Source: Chromohalobacter sp. 296-RDG (GTDB lineage Bacteria > Pseudomonadota > Gammaproteobacteria > Pseudomonadales > Halomonadaceae). Taken from it: 64,000 nt of DNA. The position numbers and the translations under genes are program-made. The first letter of the stretch is position 1. Each line of letters starts with the position of its first letter. The notes under the pieces are model-generated. The model saw only the letters and a program-made list of their open reading frames with translations, was not told the origin of the DNA and searched no databases. Location: positions 62,001 through 126,000 of the forward strand of contig NZ_JARANY010000004.1 of assembly GCF_029889885.1 (NCBI RefSeq), given 5' to 3'. Shown here piece after piece: positions 1 to 8,020 of the stretch.

Positions 1-1048
1 CCAACGCGGTGCGCTTCACCGCCCGGGATTGGCCATCGTAGGGGTCGATCTCCACGACATAACCAAAGGTGCGCGTCTCGTTACGATAGTCGTCGCGAGG
101 CTCCTCACCCTGCGGCGTGACGTCGAAACGCGCGAACTCGTCCTCGCGCTCACCATCGGTGCCGGCGGCGGTCTCCCAGCCATAGCGGCCGCGTTCGGTG
201 GGCAGCCCCAGGCGCGCATCATCGATATTCAACTCGCCTCGGTTGACGAAGACCTCAGGCCAGTTTTCCTCGCAGGTCAGGTAGGTGCCCCATGGCGTGA
301 AGCCATTGGCACAATTGTTGTTGGTGCCTCGCGTGCGCGTGCCCTCCGCGGAATAACGGGTTCTGACGTAGTCGCTGCCGGCCACGGGACCTGCCAAGTC
401 TATCGGCGTAGCGCTGGTGAAGCGGCGATTGTGGGCGTCGCCGAGCACATGTACCCAGTGGCCATCTTCCTGCTTGCGAACCCGCACGATGGTGACGCCA
501 TGGGCGTTGATCTCGGTGCGCACCTCGTCGGCGGGACGCTGGCCTGCATCGGCATTCGTCGGCCCACCGCGCGGCGCCCAGAGCGCCTTCTGGTCGATGT
601 ACTCGTTGTTGAGGGCCAGCAGGAAGTCTCGCGAGGCATTATCCTTGCCCAGCGGGAAGGCATGCATGCCGTCGTGATGCATCCCCACGCTGCGGGCCTG
701 TGTCTCGGCGGTCATCTCCTGCTCGTGATGCCAAGTCGGCCCTTGCTCATCCAGCGGCGTGCCCCAGGGAATCAACACCTGGGCGGTATAGCCCTCGGGC
801 ACTACCACGGCATCAGTGCGCGAGCCACGCAGCGATTCGAATGCCAGCGCCAGCGGCGTCTTCTGGGCACCGCTTTCCTGCGCCCTGGCCATATTGAGAC
901 CGCCGAAGCCACCCAACATACCCAAGGCGGCCAGGCTCAGGCCGCCGCGCATGATGTCGCGTCGCGACACATGGCGTGCCATCACCGATGAAAACGGCTC
1001 GTTATTGCTAGGATTCAGGTTGCTGTGATTCTCGATTTCCTTGCTCAT
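1..1048 (-). CDS. phoX: PhoX/DUF839-family secreted alkaline phosphatase, 3' end outside window
   Basis: About 349 codons are visible, open to the window edge, so the C-terminus is missing. The N-terminus has a twin-arginine signal: SRRDIM around residues 29-34, then a hydrophobic stretch ending near NMARAQ, implying folded export through Tat to the periplasm. The mature start (SLRGSRTDAVVVPEGY) and WGTPLDEQGPTW fit the PhoX family, calcium- and iron-dependent phosphomonoesterases that release phosphate from organic esters. The start ATG at 1048 follows AGGAG with 5-nt spacing. A candidate Pho box lies upstream. PhoX identity is by family pattern; other DUF839 proteins of unknown function exist. 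Confidence 0.8.
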   Translation of the reverse strand, partial: MSKEIENHSNLNPSNNEPFSSVMARHVSRRDIMRGGLSLAALGMLGGFGGLNMARAQESGAQKTPLALAFESLRGSRTDAVVVPEGYTAQVLIPWGTPLDEQGPTWHHEQEMTAETQARSVGMHHDGMHAFPLGKDNASRDFLLALNNEYIDQKALWAPRGGPTNADAGQRPADEVRTEINAHGVTIVRVRKQEDGHWVHVLGDAHNRRFTSATPIDLAGPVAGSDYVRTRYSAEGTRTRGTNNNCANGFTPWGTYLTCEENWPEVFVNRGELNIDDARLGLPTERGRYGWETAAGTDGEREDEFARFDVTPQGEEPRDDYRNETRTFGYVVEIDPYDGQSRAVKRTAL

Positions 1049-1122
1049 GGTCTCTCCTCACGGCGATCGACCGACAGGATCGTCGGGCACAAGTTATATG
1101 TGCCTTACCTTAGAGAGACGAT

Positions 1123-1140
1123 ATGACAGAAGGATGAAGT
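1123..1140 (-). promoter_or_regulatory. candidate Pho box upstream of phoX
   Basis: On the minus strand the sequence reads ACTTCAT-CCTT-CTGTCAT: two 7-nt half sites 11 nt apart. The second is a perfect match to the PhoB half-site CTGTCAT and the first matches 4 of 7. It lies about 75 nt upstream of the phoX start, a sensible place for PhoB activation. The same bases also form a 6-bp inverted repeat (1129-1145), so chance is possible. A dyad GGCACA-N7-TGTGCC follows at 1086-1104. Confidence 0.4.
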
Positions 1141-1143
1141 CCT

Positions 1144-2214
1144 TCAGGCTCGTGAGTCACGCAATCGCTCGGCGGCCAATGTCAGCAGGTGCTCGGTACC
1201 TTCCCAACCCAGGCAGGCATCGGTGATGGAGACGCCATAACGCATGGCCCCCGGCTGCAACGGCTGTTTGCCTTCGTGCAGGTGGCTTTCCAGCATCACG
1301 CCGATCACATCGCGATTGCCAGCCAGACGTTGTTCGAGCACATCGAACATGACCTCGGTCTGGCGGCGATGGTCCTTGCGTGAATTGGCATGGCTGCAGT
1401 CGATCATCAGGCGCGGCGCGATGCCGGCGTTGTGTAGCTCGCGGCGACAGGCATGCACCGAGTCCGCATCGTAGTTAGGCTTGCCATGTCCGCCCCGCAG
1501 CACGATGTGGGTATGCGGGTTGCCCTCTGCCTCGCGCATCGCCGGGCGCCCGGTATCGTCGAGGGCGAAATGACGGTGCGGGTGCGCAGCGGACTGCATC
1601 GCAGCAATGGCGACATCGACGCTGCCATCAGTACCGTTCTTGAAGCCTACTGGGGCGCGCAGGCCACTGGCGAGTTCACGATGGATCTGCGACTCGGTAG
1701 TACGCGCCCCGATGGCCACCCAACTGAGCAGGTCCTCCAGGTATGGCGCGGCCATCGGCTGCAGCAATTCGGTGGCCACGGGCATGCCCAGGGCAGCGAT
1801 GTCACGCATCAAGCGCCGCGAAACCTCCAGGCCCTGCGCCATGTCGTCACTGCCATCCAGATGCGGATCATAGGCGAACCCCTTCCAACCCACGGTGGTA
1901 CGCGGTTTCTCGACATAGACGCGCATGACCATCAGCAGACGGTCGTCGAGGCGCGCGGCGAGCTCACTGAGCTTTTCGGCGTATGCCAGCGCCGCGCGCG
2001 GGTCGTGAATCGAGCAGGGCCCCACCACGACCAGCAGGCGATTATCGCGGCCATCGAGAATGGCCTGGATCTCGCCACGCTGGCGTTCGATCTGCGCCTC
2101 AAGATCACTTTCCAGAGGCAGGCGCTGCTTGAGTTCACCCGGTGTGGGCAAGGGCTGATGAGAGGGTGCCGTAGCAACCTCGGAGTGTTGGGGCATCGTC
2201 AAGGGTGCGTTCAT
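1144..2214 (-). CDS. aroG: 3-deoxy-7-phosphoheptulonate (DAHP) synthase, class I
   Basis: This is the first enzyme of the shikimate pathway: phosphoenolpyruvate plus erythrose 4-phosphate give DAHP, leading to Phe, Tyr and Trp. At 356 aa it has the usual length of AroF/G/H proteins. VGPCSIHDP (about residues 64-72), RVYVEKPRTTVGWKG and DCSHANSRKDH are the family signatures for substrate and metal binding. I chose ATG 2214 (MNAPL) because AAGAGA lies just upstream. An in-frame GTG at 2244 would add ten residues and overlaps the stop of a small ORF (GTGA). Which feedback isozyme this is cannot be told safely. The gene sits behind an aromatic leader peptide and terminator, so it is probably controlled by attenuation. 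Confidence 0.93.
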   Translation of the reverse strand: MNAPLTMPQHSEVATAPSHQPLPTPGELKQRLPLESDLEAQIERQRGEIQAILDGRDNRLLVVVGPCSIHDPRAALAYAEKLSELAARLDDRLLMVMRVYVEKPRTTVGWKGFAYDPHLDGSDDMAQGLEVSRRLMRDIAALGMPVATELLQPMAAPYLEDLLSWVAIGARTTESQIHRELASGLRAPVGFKNGTDGSVDVAIAAMQSAAHPHRHFALDDTGRPAMREAEGNPHTHIVLRGGHGKPNYDADSVHACRRELHNAGIAPRLMIDCSHANSRKDHRRQTEVMFDVLEQRLAGNRDVIGVMLESHLHEGKQPLQPGAMRYGVSITDACLGWEGTEHLLTLAAERLRDSRA

Positions 2215-2240
2215 GTCGAGTCTCTTGTCTGGGCTGTCCG

Positions 2241-2387
2241 TCACGGGCAGACAGCGGAACTTCGTGTTCGGTGGATACCACCCAGCGTTTCACGGTCGGA
2301 GGTGGCCGCTAGAGCCGACCGGACGTCGCTAAATCGCCAATAATATAGTGCCTGCGTGCTCTGCCATGCGCCGCCGATCTCGAACAT
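2241..2387 (-). CDS. possible 48-aa small ORF between attenuator and DAHP synthase gene
   Basis: This is an ATG-started frame of 48 codons preceded by AGGAG with 6-nt spacing, a better ribosome site than that of the downstream gene. The product begins MFEIGGAWQSTQALYYWRF and so contains Tyr-Tyr-Trp-Arg-Phe. Its TGA overlaps the alternative GTG start at 2244 (GTGA), so it could couple translation into aroG. I do not recognise the protein. It may be a second regulatory leader or only a good-looking chance frame; it lies downstream of the attenuator terminator, so it is transcribed only on read-through. Confidence 0.35.
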   Translation of the reverse strand: MFEIGGAWQSTQALYYWRFSDVRSALAATSDRETLGGIHRTRSSAVCP

Positions 2388-2431
2388 GTTTCGCTCCTAT
2401 GCCATTCGTCAAAAAGGGATGGATTAAACGC

Positions 2432-2462
2432 AAAAACCCCCGATCGGGTTGCCGACCGGGGG
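2432..2462 (-). terminator. attenuator terminator of the DAHP synthase leader
   Basis: In minus-strand RNA, CCCCCGGUCGG and CCGAUCGGGGG form an 11-bp stem with one G-U wobble and a 4-nt loop, followed by UUUUUG. The wobble becomes an A-C mismatch in plus-strand RNA, so the structure is built for the minus strand. It lies after a 44-aa aromatic-rich leader ORF and before aroG, the classical position of an amino-acid attenuator. Confidence 0.85.
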
Positions 2463-2542
2463 TTCGAAGACGCTGGAGGCAACCCGGGGTGGGGCGTGCC
2501 TCACGGCGTATCAGGTCATGAGACCCTACCGCCGGGCACGCC
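2446..2542 (-). promoter_or_regulatory. alternative RNA pairings of the aromatic attenuator
   Basis: Two competing structures can be drawn on the minus strand. A leader hairpin pairs GGCGTGCC-CGGCG (2530-2542) with CGCCG-TGA-GGCACGCC (2493-2508), with the leader stop codon in its loop. An antiterminator pairs GGGTTGCC (2478-2485) with GGCAACCC (2446-2453), which would invade the terminator stem. A ribosome stalled on the aromatic codons (2549-2578) would hide the first arm. The two pairings do not share bases, so the exact switch needs folding work. Confidence 0.6.
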
Positions 2543-2650
2543 GGGGCTAAACCAATACCAATAGCTAAAGCCAAAGAACGCGCGCACGGCACTTTCCGCT
2601 GCCTGAATCGGCAGGGAATGCATGCTTGCGGTGGCTGATGCTATCGACAT
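2516..2650 (-). CDS. aromatic amino-acid leader peptide (44 aa)
   Basis: This is a short ORF with a strong ribosome site (AGGAG, 7-nt spacing). Residues 25-34 read FFGFSYWYWF: four Phe, two Tyr and two Trp in ten codons, about 80% aromatic. It is followed by a hairpin network and an intrinsic terminator ahead of a DAHP synthase gene. The obvious reading is a leader peptide whose translation senses charged tRNA-Phe, tRNA-Tyr and tRNA-Trp together and sets read-through into the shikimate entry enzyme. The upstream part of the peptide has no recognisable function. Confidence 0.85.
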   Translation of the reverse strand: MSIASATASMHSLPIQAAESAVRAFFGFSYWYWFSPGVPGGRVS

Positions 2651-2674
2651 GGGTTGACTCCTGAACATGCCCTC

Positions 2675-2702
2675 ATCCTACACGGCTGTCGCCACTTGAC
2701 AA
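2675..2702 (-). promoter_or_regulatory. sigma-70-like promoter of the aroG leader
   Basis: TTGTCA (2697-2702) and TAGGAT (2675-2680) are separated by 16 nt, giving 5/6 and 4/6 matches to consensus. A start site near 2668 would place the leader ATG (2650) about 18 nt downstream. It lies just after the folM stop, so aroG is probably transcribed separately from folM. Confidence 0.55.
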
Positions 2703-2722
2703 GCCCGCGGCAGGGCTATCGC

Positions 2723-3436
2723 TCATCGCAAGTGACGGCCGCCGTCGACAGGCAGTATCGCACCGGTCACGAAATCGTTGTCGAGCAGATAACGCAGCGT
2801 CTGATAAATGACTCCCGGCCCCGGCACCTTGGCCATCAACGACTTAGCCTTGGCCTTCTCGGCATAGGCTTCGTCGTCACCGTCGCCCAGCATGATCAAG
2901 GCCGGCGCGATGGCGTTGACCTGAATACTCGGCGCGTACATCGCGGCAAACGACAGGGTCAGATTTTCCAGCCCCGCCTTGGTCGCCGCATAGGCGGCGT
3001 GCTTGCGCGAGCCCTTCTGGCTGACGTAATCGGTCATGTGGATGATGTCGCGCTGCGGTTCCTGGCAGGCATCCAGCAGCTCGCGGGCATGCAGGTTGAT
3101 CAGGTACGGGGCCTGCATGTGCACGCGAAACAGGCGTTCGAAATTGGCGCCGGCATCGTCGTCTAGGCTGTCCGGCGCCCAGTCGCTGGCATTATGGACG
3201 ATGGCACGCAGCGACGAGGTCTGTGCCTTGAGGCGTGCGAGGAAGTCGTGAATGCCCGCCTCGCTGGAAAAGTCCGCCGGCAGGGTCACCACCCCACGCC
3301 GACGCAATCCCTCCAGAGACTCACGTTCTCGACGGTAGCTCATGATCACCGGCTGGCCATCGTCGAGCAGGCGCTCCACACAATGGCGCCCCAGGCGCTG
3401 GGCGCCACCCGTGACGAGAATCGGTGATTGGCTCAT
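2723..3436 (-). CDS. folM: dihydromonapterin reductase, SDR family
   Basis: This 237-aa short-chain dehydrogenase has TGGAQRLGR (residues 9-17) for NADP binding, HNAS at 81-84, and Tyr149/Lys153 of the Y-x3-K catalytic pair. IIHMTDYVSQKGSRKHAAYA and the C-terminal DGGRHLR match E. coli FolM closely, including the unusual TDYV in place of the usual catalytic Ser region. FolM reduces dihydromonapterin to tetrahydromonapterin and has weak dihydrofolate reductase activity. Its ATG overlaps the fre stop by 4 nt, so it is the last gene of ubiD-fre-folM. Confidence 0.88.
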   Translation of the reverse strand: MSQSPILVTGGAQRLGRHCVERLLDDGQPVIMSYRRERESLEGLRRRGVVTLPADFSSEAGIHDFLARLKAQTSSLRAIVHNASDWAPDSLDDDAGANFERLFRVHMQAPYLINLHARELLDACQEPQRDIIHMTDYVSQKGSRKHAAYAATKAGLENLTLSFAAMYAPSIQVNAIAPALIMLGDGDDEAYAEKAKAKSLMAKVPGPGVIYQTLRYLLDNDFVTGAILPVDGGRHLR

Positions 3437-4245
3437 GCGTCGTCCTCCGCGTGGCGCTCCCCGGGCGATAGCGGCACGCGCTCGGGCGTATCGTCCGGCA
3501 GTGGAATCAGCGGCACACGCGGAGCATAGGCAAAGACATCCGAGAAGACTCGTTCAGGATCAAGCCCCAATGGCGCCAGCGTATCGACACACGCATAGAC
3601 CATGCCCGGAGAGCCGGAGAGATAGACATCGTCACCGGACACGTCCCCCAGCGCGTCGGCAAGGATCGCATCGATACGCCCGACGTGGCGTGTCACGCCC
3701 GTTGGCGTGCTCAATCCGGGGTCGCTCTCCTCGCTGACGGTGTGCATCTCGACATGCGTATGCTCGGCGGCCCATTGCAGCGCCAGGCTTTCCAGATACA
3801 GATCCCGTGGATGCTTGACCGCCCACCACAACCGAATCGGGCCCGGATGCTCGTTGGCCAGCGCAGCCTCGACGATGGCCTTCATCTGAGCGAAACCGGT
3901 GCCTGCCGCAATCAGGGTCAGCGGCCGCCGGCTGTGCGTATCCAGTACGCAGCCGCCATTGGGCAGACGCACCGTCAACTGGGCGGCATGCACTAAGATT
4001 TCGCGCAAGCGTGCCGAGTTGCTGCGTTCCGGCCAATGCTGGACGTGCAACTCGATGATGCCGTCGTCGACATGGGCGTTGGCGATGGAGAACGGCACCC
4101 AGGTATCGTCGTCCAGCTTGAGTTCCAGATACTGGCCAGGGGCATGCGCGATCGCCTCGCGGCGCCCCGTCAGATGGACGCGAAATACGTCGGTCGTCAG
4201 GTCCTCGACCGACTCGACATGGCAGCTCAGCGTCTTAGGCGTCAT
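3433..4245 (-). CDS. fre: NAD(P)H-flavin reductase, ferredoxin-NADP reductase fold
   Basis: This 270-aa flavin reductase has an N-terminal beta-barrel with WVPFSIAN (flavin site, close to the R-x-Y/F-S motif), then [15 protein letters not shown] in the NAD(P)H domain and [11 protein letters not shown] near the end. E. coli Fre makes free reduced flavin and sits next to ubiD, where reduced FMN feeds the prenylated flavin cofactor route. It is somewhat longer than Fre (about 230 aa), with an acidic C-terminal tail. I chose ATG 4245, inside the last codons of ubiD (11-nt overlap); longer upstream frames lack support. Confidence 0.85.
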   Translation of the reverse strand: MTPKTLSCHVESVEDLTTDVFRVHLTGRREAIAHAPGQYLELKLDDDTWVPFSIANAHVDDGIIELHVQHWPERSNSARLREILVHAAQLTVRLPNGGCVLDTHSRRPLTLIAAGTGFAQMKAIVEAALANEHPGPIRLWWAVKHPRDLYLESLALQWAAEHTHVEMHTVSEESDPGLSTPTGVTRHVGRIDAILADALGDVSGDDVYLSGSPGMVYACVDTLAPLGLDPERVFSDVFAYAPRVPLIPLPDDTPERVPLSPGERHAEDDA

Positions 4246-5761
4246 CGTGTCCTCGTTCGTCGCTCTGAGGCGAATGGCGGGGTGCCGGTGGCGGCGTCGT
4301 GATGCCGTATTCCTCCCAGCGCGCGTCGACACGCTGCTTGACGGCATCGTCCATGACGATGGGCGTGCCCCACTCGCGGTCGGTTTCGCCTGCCCATTTG
4401 GTAGTGGCATCGAATCCCATCTTCGAGCCCAGGCCTGGTACCGGCGAGGCGAAGTCGAGATAGTCGATCGGCGTGTTCTCGACCATGACCGTATCGCGCG
4501 CCGGATCCATGCGCGTGGTGATGGCCCAGATCACGTCTTCCCAGTTGCGCGCGTCGACATCATTATCGAGCACGATCACGAACTTGGTGTACATGAACTG
4601 GCGCAAGAAGCTCCAGACGCCCATCATCACGCGCTTGGCGTGGCCCGGGTACTGCTTTTTCATGGTCACCACCGCCATGCGGTAGGAACAGCCCTCCGGT
4701 GGCAGGTAGAAATCGACGATCTCAGGAAATTGCTTGCGCAGGATCGGCACGAACACTTCGTTGAGTGCCAGGCCAAGGACGGCGGGTTCGTCCGGCGGCC
4801 GCCCCGTATAGGTGGAATGATAGATCGGGTCGCGGCGATGCGTGATGCGCTCGACGGTGAAGACCGGGAACGTCTCGACCTCGTTGTAGTAGCCGGTATG
4901 ATCGCCATAAGGGCCTTCCGGCGCCGTATCGTCGGGGTAGAGGTAACCCTCGAGAACGATTTCGCTGGACGCAGGCACTTCTAGATCGGCATGGCCGCAC
5001 TTGACCAGCTCGGTGCGCGAGCCGCGTAGCAAGCCGGCGAAGGCGTATTCGGAAAGACTGTCCGGCACCGGCGTCACCGCACCGAGAATGGTCGCCGGAT
5101 CGGCGCCCAGCGCTACCGCCACCGGGAACGGTTCGCCCGGGTGGGCTTGCTGCCATTCCTGAAAATCCAGCGCTCCGCCGCGATGCGAGAGCCAGCGCAT
5201 GATCAGGCGGTTCTTGCCCAGTTTCTGCTGGCGGTAGATGCCCAGATTCTGGCGCTCCTTATGGGGCCCCTTGGTCACCACCAGCGACCAGGTCACCAGC
5301 GGCGCCACATCGCCCGGCCAGCAATGCTGGATCGGCAGTTGGTCGAGATCGACATCATCGCCTTCGCGGATCACTTCCTGGCATGGCGCCTTACGCAACG
5401 TCTTGGGCCCCATGCTCATCACCTGCTTGAAGATCGGCAGCTTTTCCCAGGCATCGCGGAAGCCTTTGGGCGGCTCAGGCTCCTTGAGAAACGCCAGCAG
5501 TTCGCCGACCTCGCGCAGCGCGGCTATCGAGTCCTGTCCCATGCCCAGCGCAACACGTTCAGGCGTCCCGAACAGGTTGCCCAGCAACGGCATGGCATGT
5601 CCCTTAACGTTCTCGAACAGCAACGCCGGTCCGCCCGCGCGCAGCGTGCGATCACAGATCTCGGTGACCTCCAGGTAAGGATCGACCTCCGCCGTGATTC
5701 GCTGGAGCTCGCCACGTTCCTCCAGCGCCGCGATGAAATCGCGCAAGTCCCGATATTTCAT
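4235..5761 (-). CDS. ubiD: 4-hydroxy-3-polyprenylbenzoate decarboxylase
   Basis: UbiD removes the carboxyl group from polyprenyl-4-hydroxybenzoate in ubiquinone synthesis, using prenylated FMN made by UbiX. The 508-aa product is close to the E. coli length. [19 protein letters not shown] is the standard N-terminus, and [20 protein letters not shown] and [12 protein letters not shown] are conserved blocks around the cofactor and metal site. I start at ATG 5761 although the ribosome site is weak (GGAAAA), because upstream residues are not conserved. It heads a ubiD-fre-folM operon with overlapping ends. Confidence 0.93.
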   Translation of the reverse strand: MKYRDLRDFIAALEERGELQRITAEVDPYLEVTEICDRTLRAGGPALLFENVKGHAMPLLGNLFGTPERVALGMGQDSIAALREVGELLAFLKEPEPPKGFRDAWEKLPIFKQVMSMGPKTLRKAPCQEVIREGDDVDLDQLPIQHCWPGDVAPLVTWSLVVTKGPHKERQNLGIYRQQKLGKNRLIMRWLSHRGGALDFQEWQQAHPGEPFPVAVALGADPATILGAVTPVPDSLSEYAFAGLLRGSRTELVKCGHADLEVPASSEIVLEGYLYPDDTAPEGPYGDHTGYYNEVETFPVFTVERITHRRDPIYHSTYTGRPPDEPAVLGLALNEVFVPILRKQFPEIVDFYLPPEGCSYRMAVVTMKKQYPGHAKRVMMGVWSFLRQFMYTKFVIVLDNDVDARNWEDVIWAITTRMDPARDTVMVENTPIDYLDFASPVPGLGSKMGFDATTKWAGETDREWGTPIVMDDAVKQRVDARWEEYGITTPPPAPRHSPQSDERGHDDA

Positions 5762-5877
5762 GTGGTTTTCCGTGCCAGAACGCGAAAAGGGCAGCATAAC
5801 ATGCCGCCCTTTCATTGACCGCCCATCGGCCTTCAGTCCGGCGCTATCTTGCACGCGTCAGCCGAGGCAGGCCAGAA

Positions 5878-7137
5878 TCAACGTTTTTTCATGGCCTCGA
5901 AGAACTCGATATTCGTCTTCGTATCCTTCAAGCGATCGATCAGGAACTCGGTCGCGGCCACGTCTTCCATGGGATTGAGTAACTTGCGCAAGATCCACAT
6001 GCGCTGCATTTCTTCCTCGGAGGCAATGAGGTCCTCGCGCCGGGTACCGGAACGTCGAATGTTGAGTGCCGGATAGACGCGCTTCTCGGCCAGCTTGCGG
6101 TCCAGATGGGCTTCCATGTTACCCGTACCCTTGAACTCCTCGAAGATCACTTCATCCATCTTCGAGCCAGTGTCGACCAGCGCGGTGGCGATAATCGTCA
6201 GACTGCCGCCCTCTTCGATGTTGCGTGCCGCACCGAAAAAGCGTTTGGGCTTCTCCAGGGCATGGGCATCGACACCACCGGTCAACACCTTGCCGGAAGA
6301 CGGAACCACGGTGTTGTAGGCCCGGGCCAGGCGTGTAATGGAATCAAGCAGTACCACCACGTCGCGCTTGTGCTCGACCAATCGCTTGGCCTTTTCGATG
6401 ACCATCTCCGCCACCTGGACGTGCCTAGCGGGAGGTTCATCGAAGGTCGAGGCCACCACCTCACCACGCACGGTGCGCGCCATCTCGGTGACCTCTTCGG
6501 GACGTTCATCGATCAGCAGCACGATCAGATGGCATTCGGGATTGTTGCGCGTGATCGACGTCGCGATGTTCTGCAGCATCAGCGTCTTGCCCGCCTTGGG
6601 CGGGGACACGAGCAAACCACGCTGGCCCTTGCCGATGGGCGACGTAAGATCGATTACCCGCGAGGTCAGGTCCTCCGTCGAGCCATTACCGACCTCCATC
6701 ACCATGCGTTCCTGCGGGAACAGCGGCGTCAGGTTCTCGAACAGGATCTTGTGCTTGGCGTTTTCGGGCCGGTCGAAGTTGATCTGGCTGACCTTGAGCA
6801 GCGCGAAATAACGCTCCCCTTCCTTCGGCGGTCGAATCTTGCCGGCGATACTATCGCCCTTGCGCAGGTTGAAGCGACGGATCTGCGACGGCGAGACATA
6901 AATGTCATCGGGGCCGGCCAGATAGGAGCTGTCAGCACTGCGAAGAAAGCCGAAGCCATCCTGCAGGATTTCCAGCACACCATCGCCATAAATGTCTTCA
7001 CCACTTTTCGCATGCTTCTTGAGAATGGCGAAGATGATGTCTTGTTTACGCGAACGTGCCAGATTGTCGATGCCCATTTCCCGGGCAATATCCAGCAGTT
7101 CGGGAACGGTTTTTTGCTTGAGTTCGGTAAGATTCAT
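5878..7137 (-). CDS. rho: transcription termination factor Rho
   Basis: At 419 aa this is the same length as E. coli Rho. Starting [15 protein letters not shown], it has the N-terminal helical and cold-shock-like RNA-binding domain ([18 protein letters not shown], about residues 50-67). The RecA-like ATPase follows, with Walker A SPPKAGKT, Walker [13 protein letters not shown], and the Q- and R-loop regions. The hexamer loads on C-rich RNA and dislodges RNA polymerase. It lies downstream of trxA, as in E. coli, separated by a 431-bp leader. Confidence 0.97.
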   Translation of the reverse strand: MNLTELKQKTVPELLDIAREMGIDNLARSRKQDIIFAILKKHAKSGEDIYGDGVLEILQDGFGFLRSADSSYLAGPDDIYVSPSQIRRFNLRKGDSIAGKIRPPKEGERYFALLKVSQINFDRPENAKHKILFENLTPLFPQERMVMEVGNGSTEDLTSRVIDLTSPIGKGQRGLLVSPPKAGKTLMLQNIATSITRNNPECHLIVLLIDERPEEVTEMARTVRGEVVASTFDEPPARHVQVAEMVIEKAKRLVEHKRDVVVLLDSITRLARAYNTVVPSSGKVLTGGVDAHALEKPKRFFGAARNIEEGGSLTIIATALVDTGSKMDEVIFEEFKGTGNMEAHLDRKLAEKRVYPALNIRRSGTRREDLIASEEEMQRMWILRKLLNPMEDVAATEFLIDRLKDTKTNIEFFEAMKKR

Positions 7138-7568
7138 CGGTTTCGTCAGAGATTGCTCGTGTCGGCGAGGCAATGGGATTGCCGGACAAAAGACAGGAGG
7201 CGGTTGTGCGCCGCGCGGTGCGTTCAGAGGGCCCCAGGACATCCGTTCCACTCGCCGCATTCATGCTTCAAGGCATCGCCGCGCGAGGGATTGGCGAAAA
7301 ACGGTATTGAGAGATTCGGTTCGCGTCGCCTGGCGCCATGCCTAGCTCCTCATCGGGAGGCTTGGCGAGACAAGAATACTTGGGGCGATCTGACGACTTG
7401 GAGGACCGCGACGGCTATGCCGCGTTAACGGTCAGGAAGCATTCGGAACAGGCGAACGTCTCGATGGTAGTCAAGGCGCCAGCCAAACGCAAGCCCACTT
7501 TGCTCATGCGTGATGCCGAGGCGCAACGACGCGTCTTATCGGGAATTGGCCATCTCCATGACACGGCC
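7138..7568 (-). other. long trxA-rho intergenic region / rho leader
   Basis: No gene can be supported in these 431 bp; the frames present overlap known genes or lack ribosome sites. rho leaders are usually long and autoregulated by Rho itself, so an untranslated leader is the likely content. I see no clean intrinsic terminator for trxA and no strong promoter. Confidence 0.4.
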
Positions 7569-7901
7569 TCAATTCGCGAGCTGGTGATCGAGCCATGTCT
7601 CGAGTTGCGCAGCGGACAGCGCCCCCACGCGCGTGGTATCCAACCCCGCATCGGTAAAAAGCGCCAGGGTCGGCATGCCGCGCACACCGTACTTTTGGGC
7701 CATGGCCGTATTGAAGTCGACATCGCACAGCGCGACCTGCAACGTCGTCGCACGCGCGCCGGCCAGGGCGGACAGGCGCGGGCGCAATTCGACGCAAGGG
7801 CCACACCAGGACGCCACGAAAGCCACCAGGGTGGGTGTAGCTGCTTCCAGAACGCGGGCCTCGAAGGTGTCGTCCGTCACCTCGAATAACTGTTCGGACA
7901 T
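7569..7901 (-). CDS. trxA: thioredoxin
   Basis: This 110-aa thioredoxin-fold protein has the active site ASWCGPC at about residues 29-35, the cis-proline region GMPTLALF, and DVDFN in place of the usual LNID. It is a general cytoplasmic disulfide reductase, with reducing power from thioredoxin reductase. ATG 7901 follows GGAGA with good spacing; the six extra residues upstream are not needed. It is divergent from ppx and upstream of rho, the arrangement seen in other gammaproteobacteria. Confidence 0.9.
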   Translation of the reverse strand: MSEQLFEVTDDTFEARVLEAATPTLVAFVASWCGPCVELRPRLSALAGARATTLQVALCDVDFNTAMAQKYGVRGMPTLALFTDAGLDTTRVGALSAAQLETWLDHQLAN

Positions 7902-7940
7902 GCGCCGTCTCCTGGACATTAGGCCAATTCATCATTCCCC

Positions 7941-7969
7941 ATTGGACGCCGCATGGCGACAATTGACAA
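7941..7969 (-). promoter_or_regulatory. candidate trxA promoter
   Basis: TTGTCA (7964-7969) and TCCAAT (7941-7946) with 17-nt spacing lie about 40 nt upstream of the trxA start. The -35 box matches 5/6 and the -10 box 4/6, so the assignment is tentative. Confidence 0.4.
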
Positions 7970-8020
7970 GCCTCGGGCGCCCCCGCAACCTTGCCATACT
8001 TCTGTGAAAAGGATCCTCGC

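Noticed and set aside
29-991. 320-codon plus-strand frame opposite phoX
   Set aside because: The minus-strand frame has a Tat signal, a ribosome site and PhoX-like sequence; the plus frame has none of these.
6106-7428. 440-codon plus-strand frame across rho
   Set aside because: It is antisense to rho, which is a full-length, highly conserved protein.
7415-7804. Minus-strand frame between trxA and rho
   Set aside because: More than half overlaps trxA in another frame, and the rest has no protein-like features.
7964-7985. Perfect TTGACA as a ppx promoter -35 box
   Set aside because: No acceptable -10 box lies 15-19 nt downstream on the plus strand; the same bases fit better as the trxA promoter on the minus strand.
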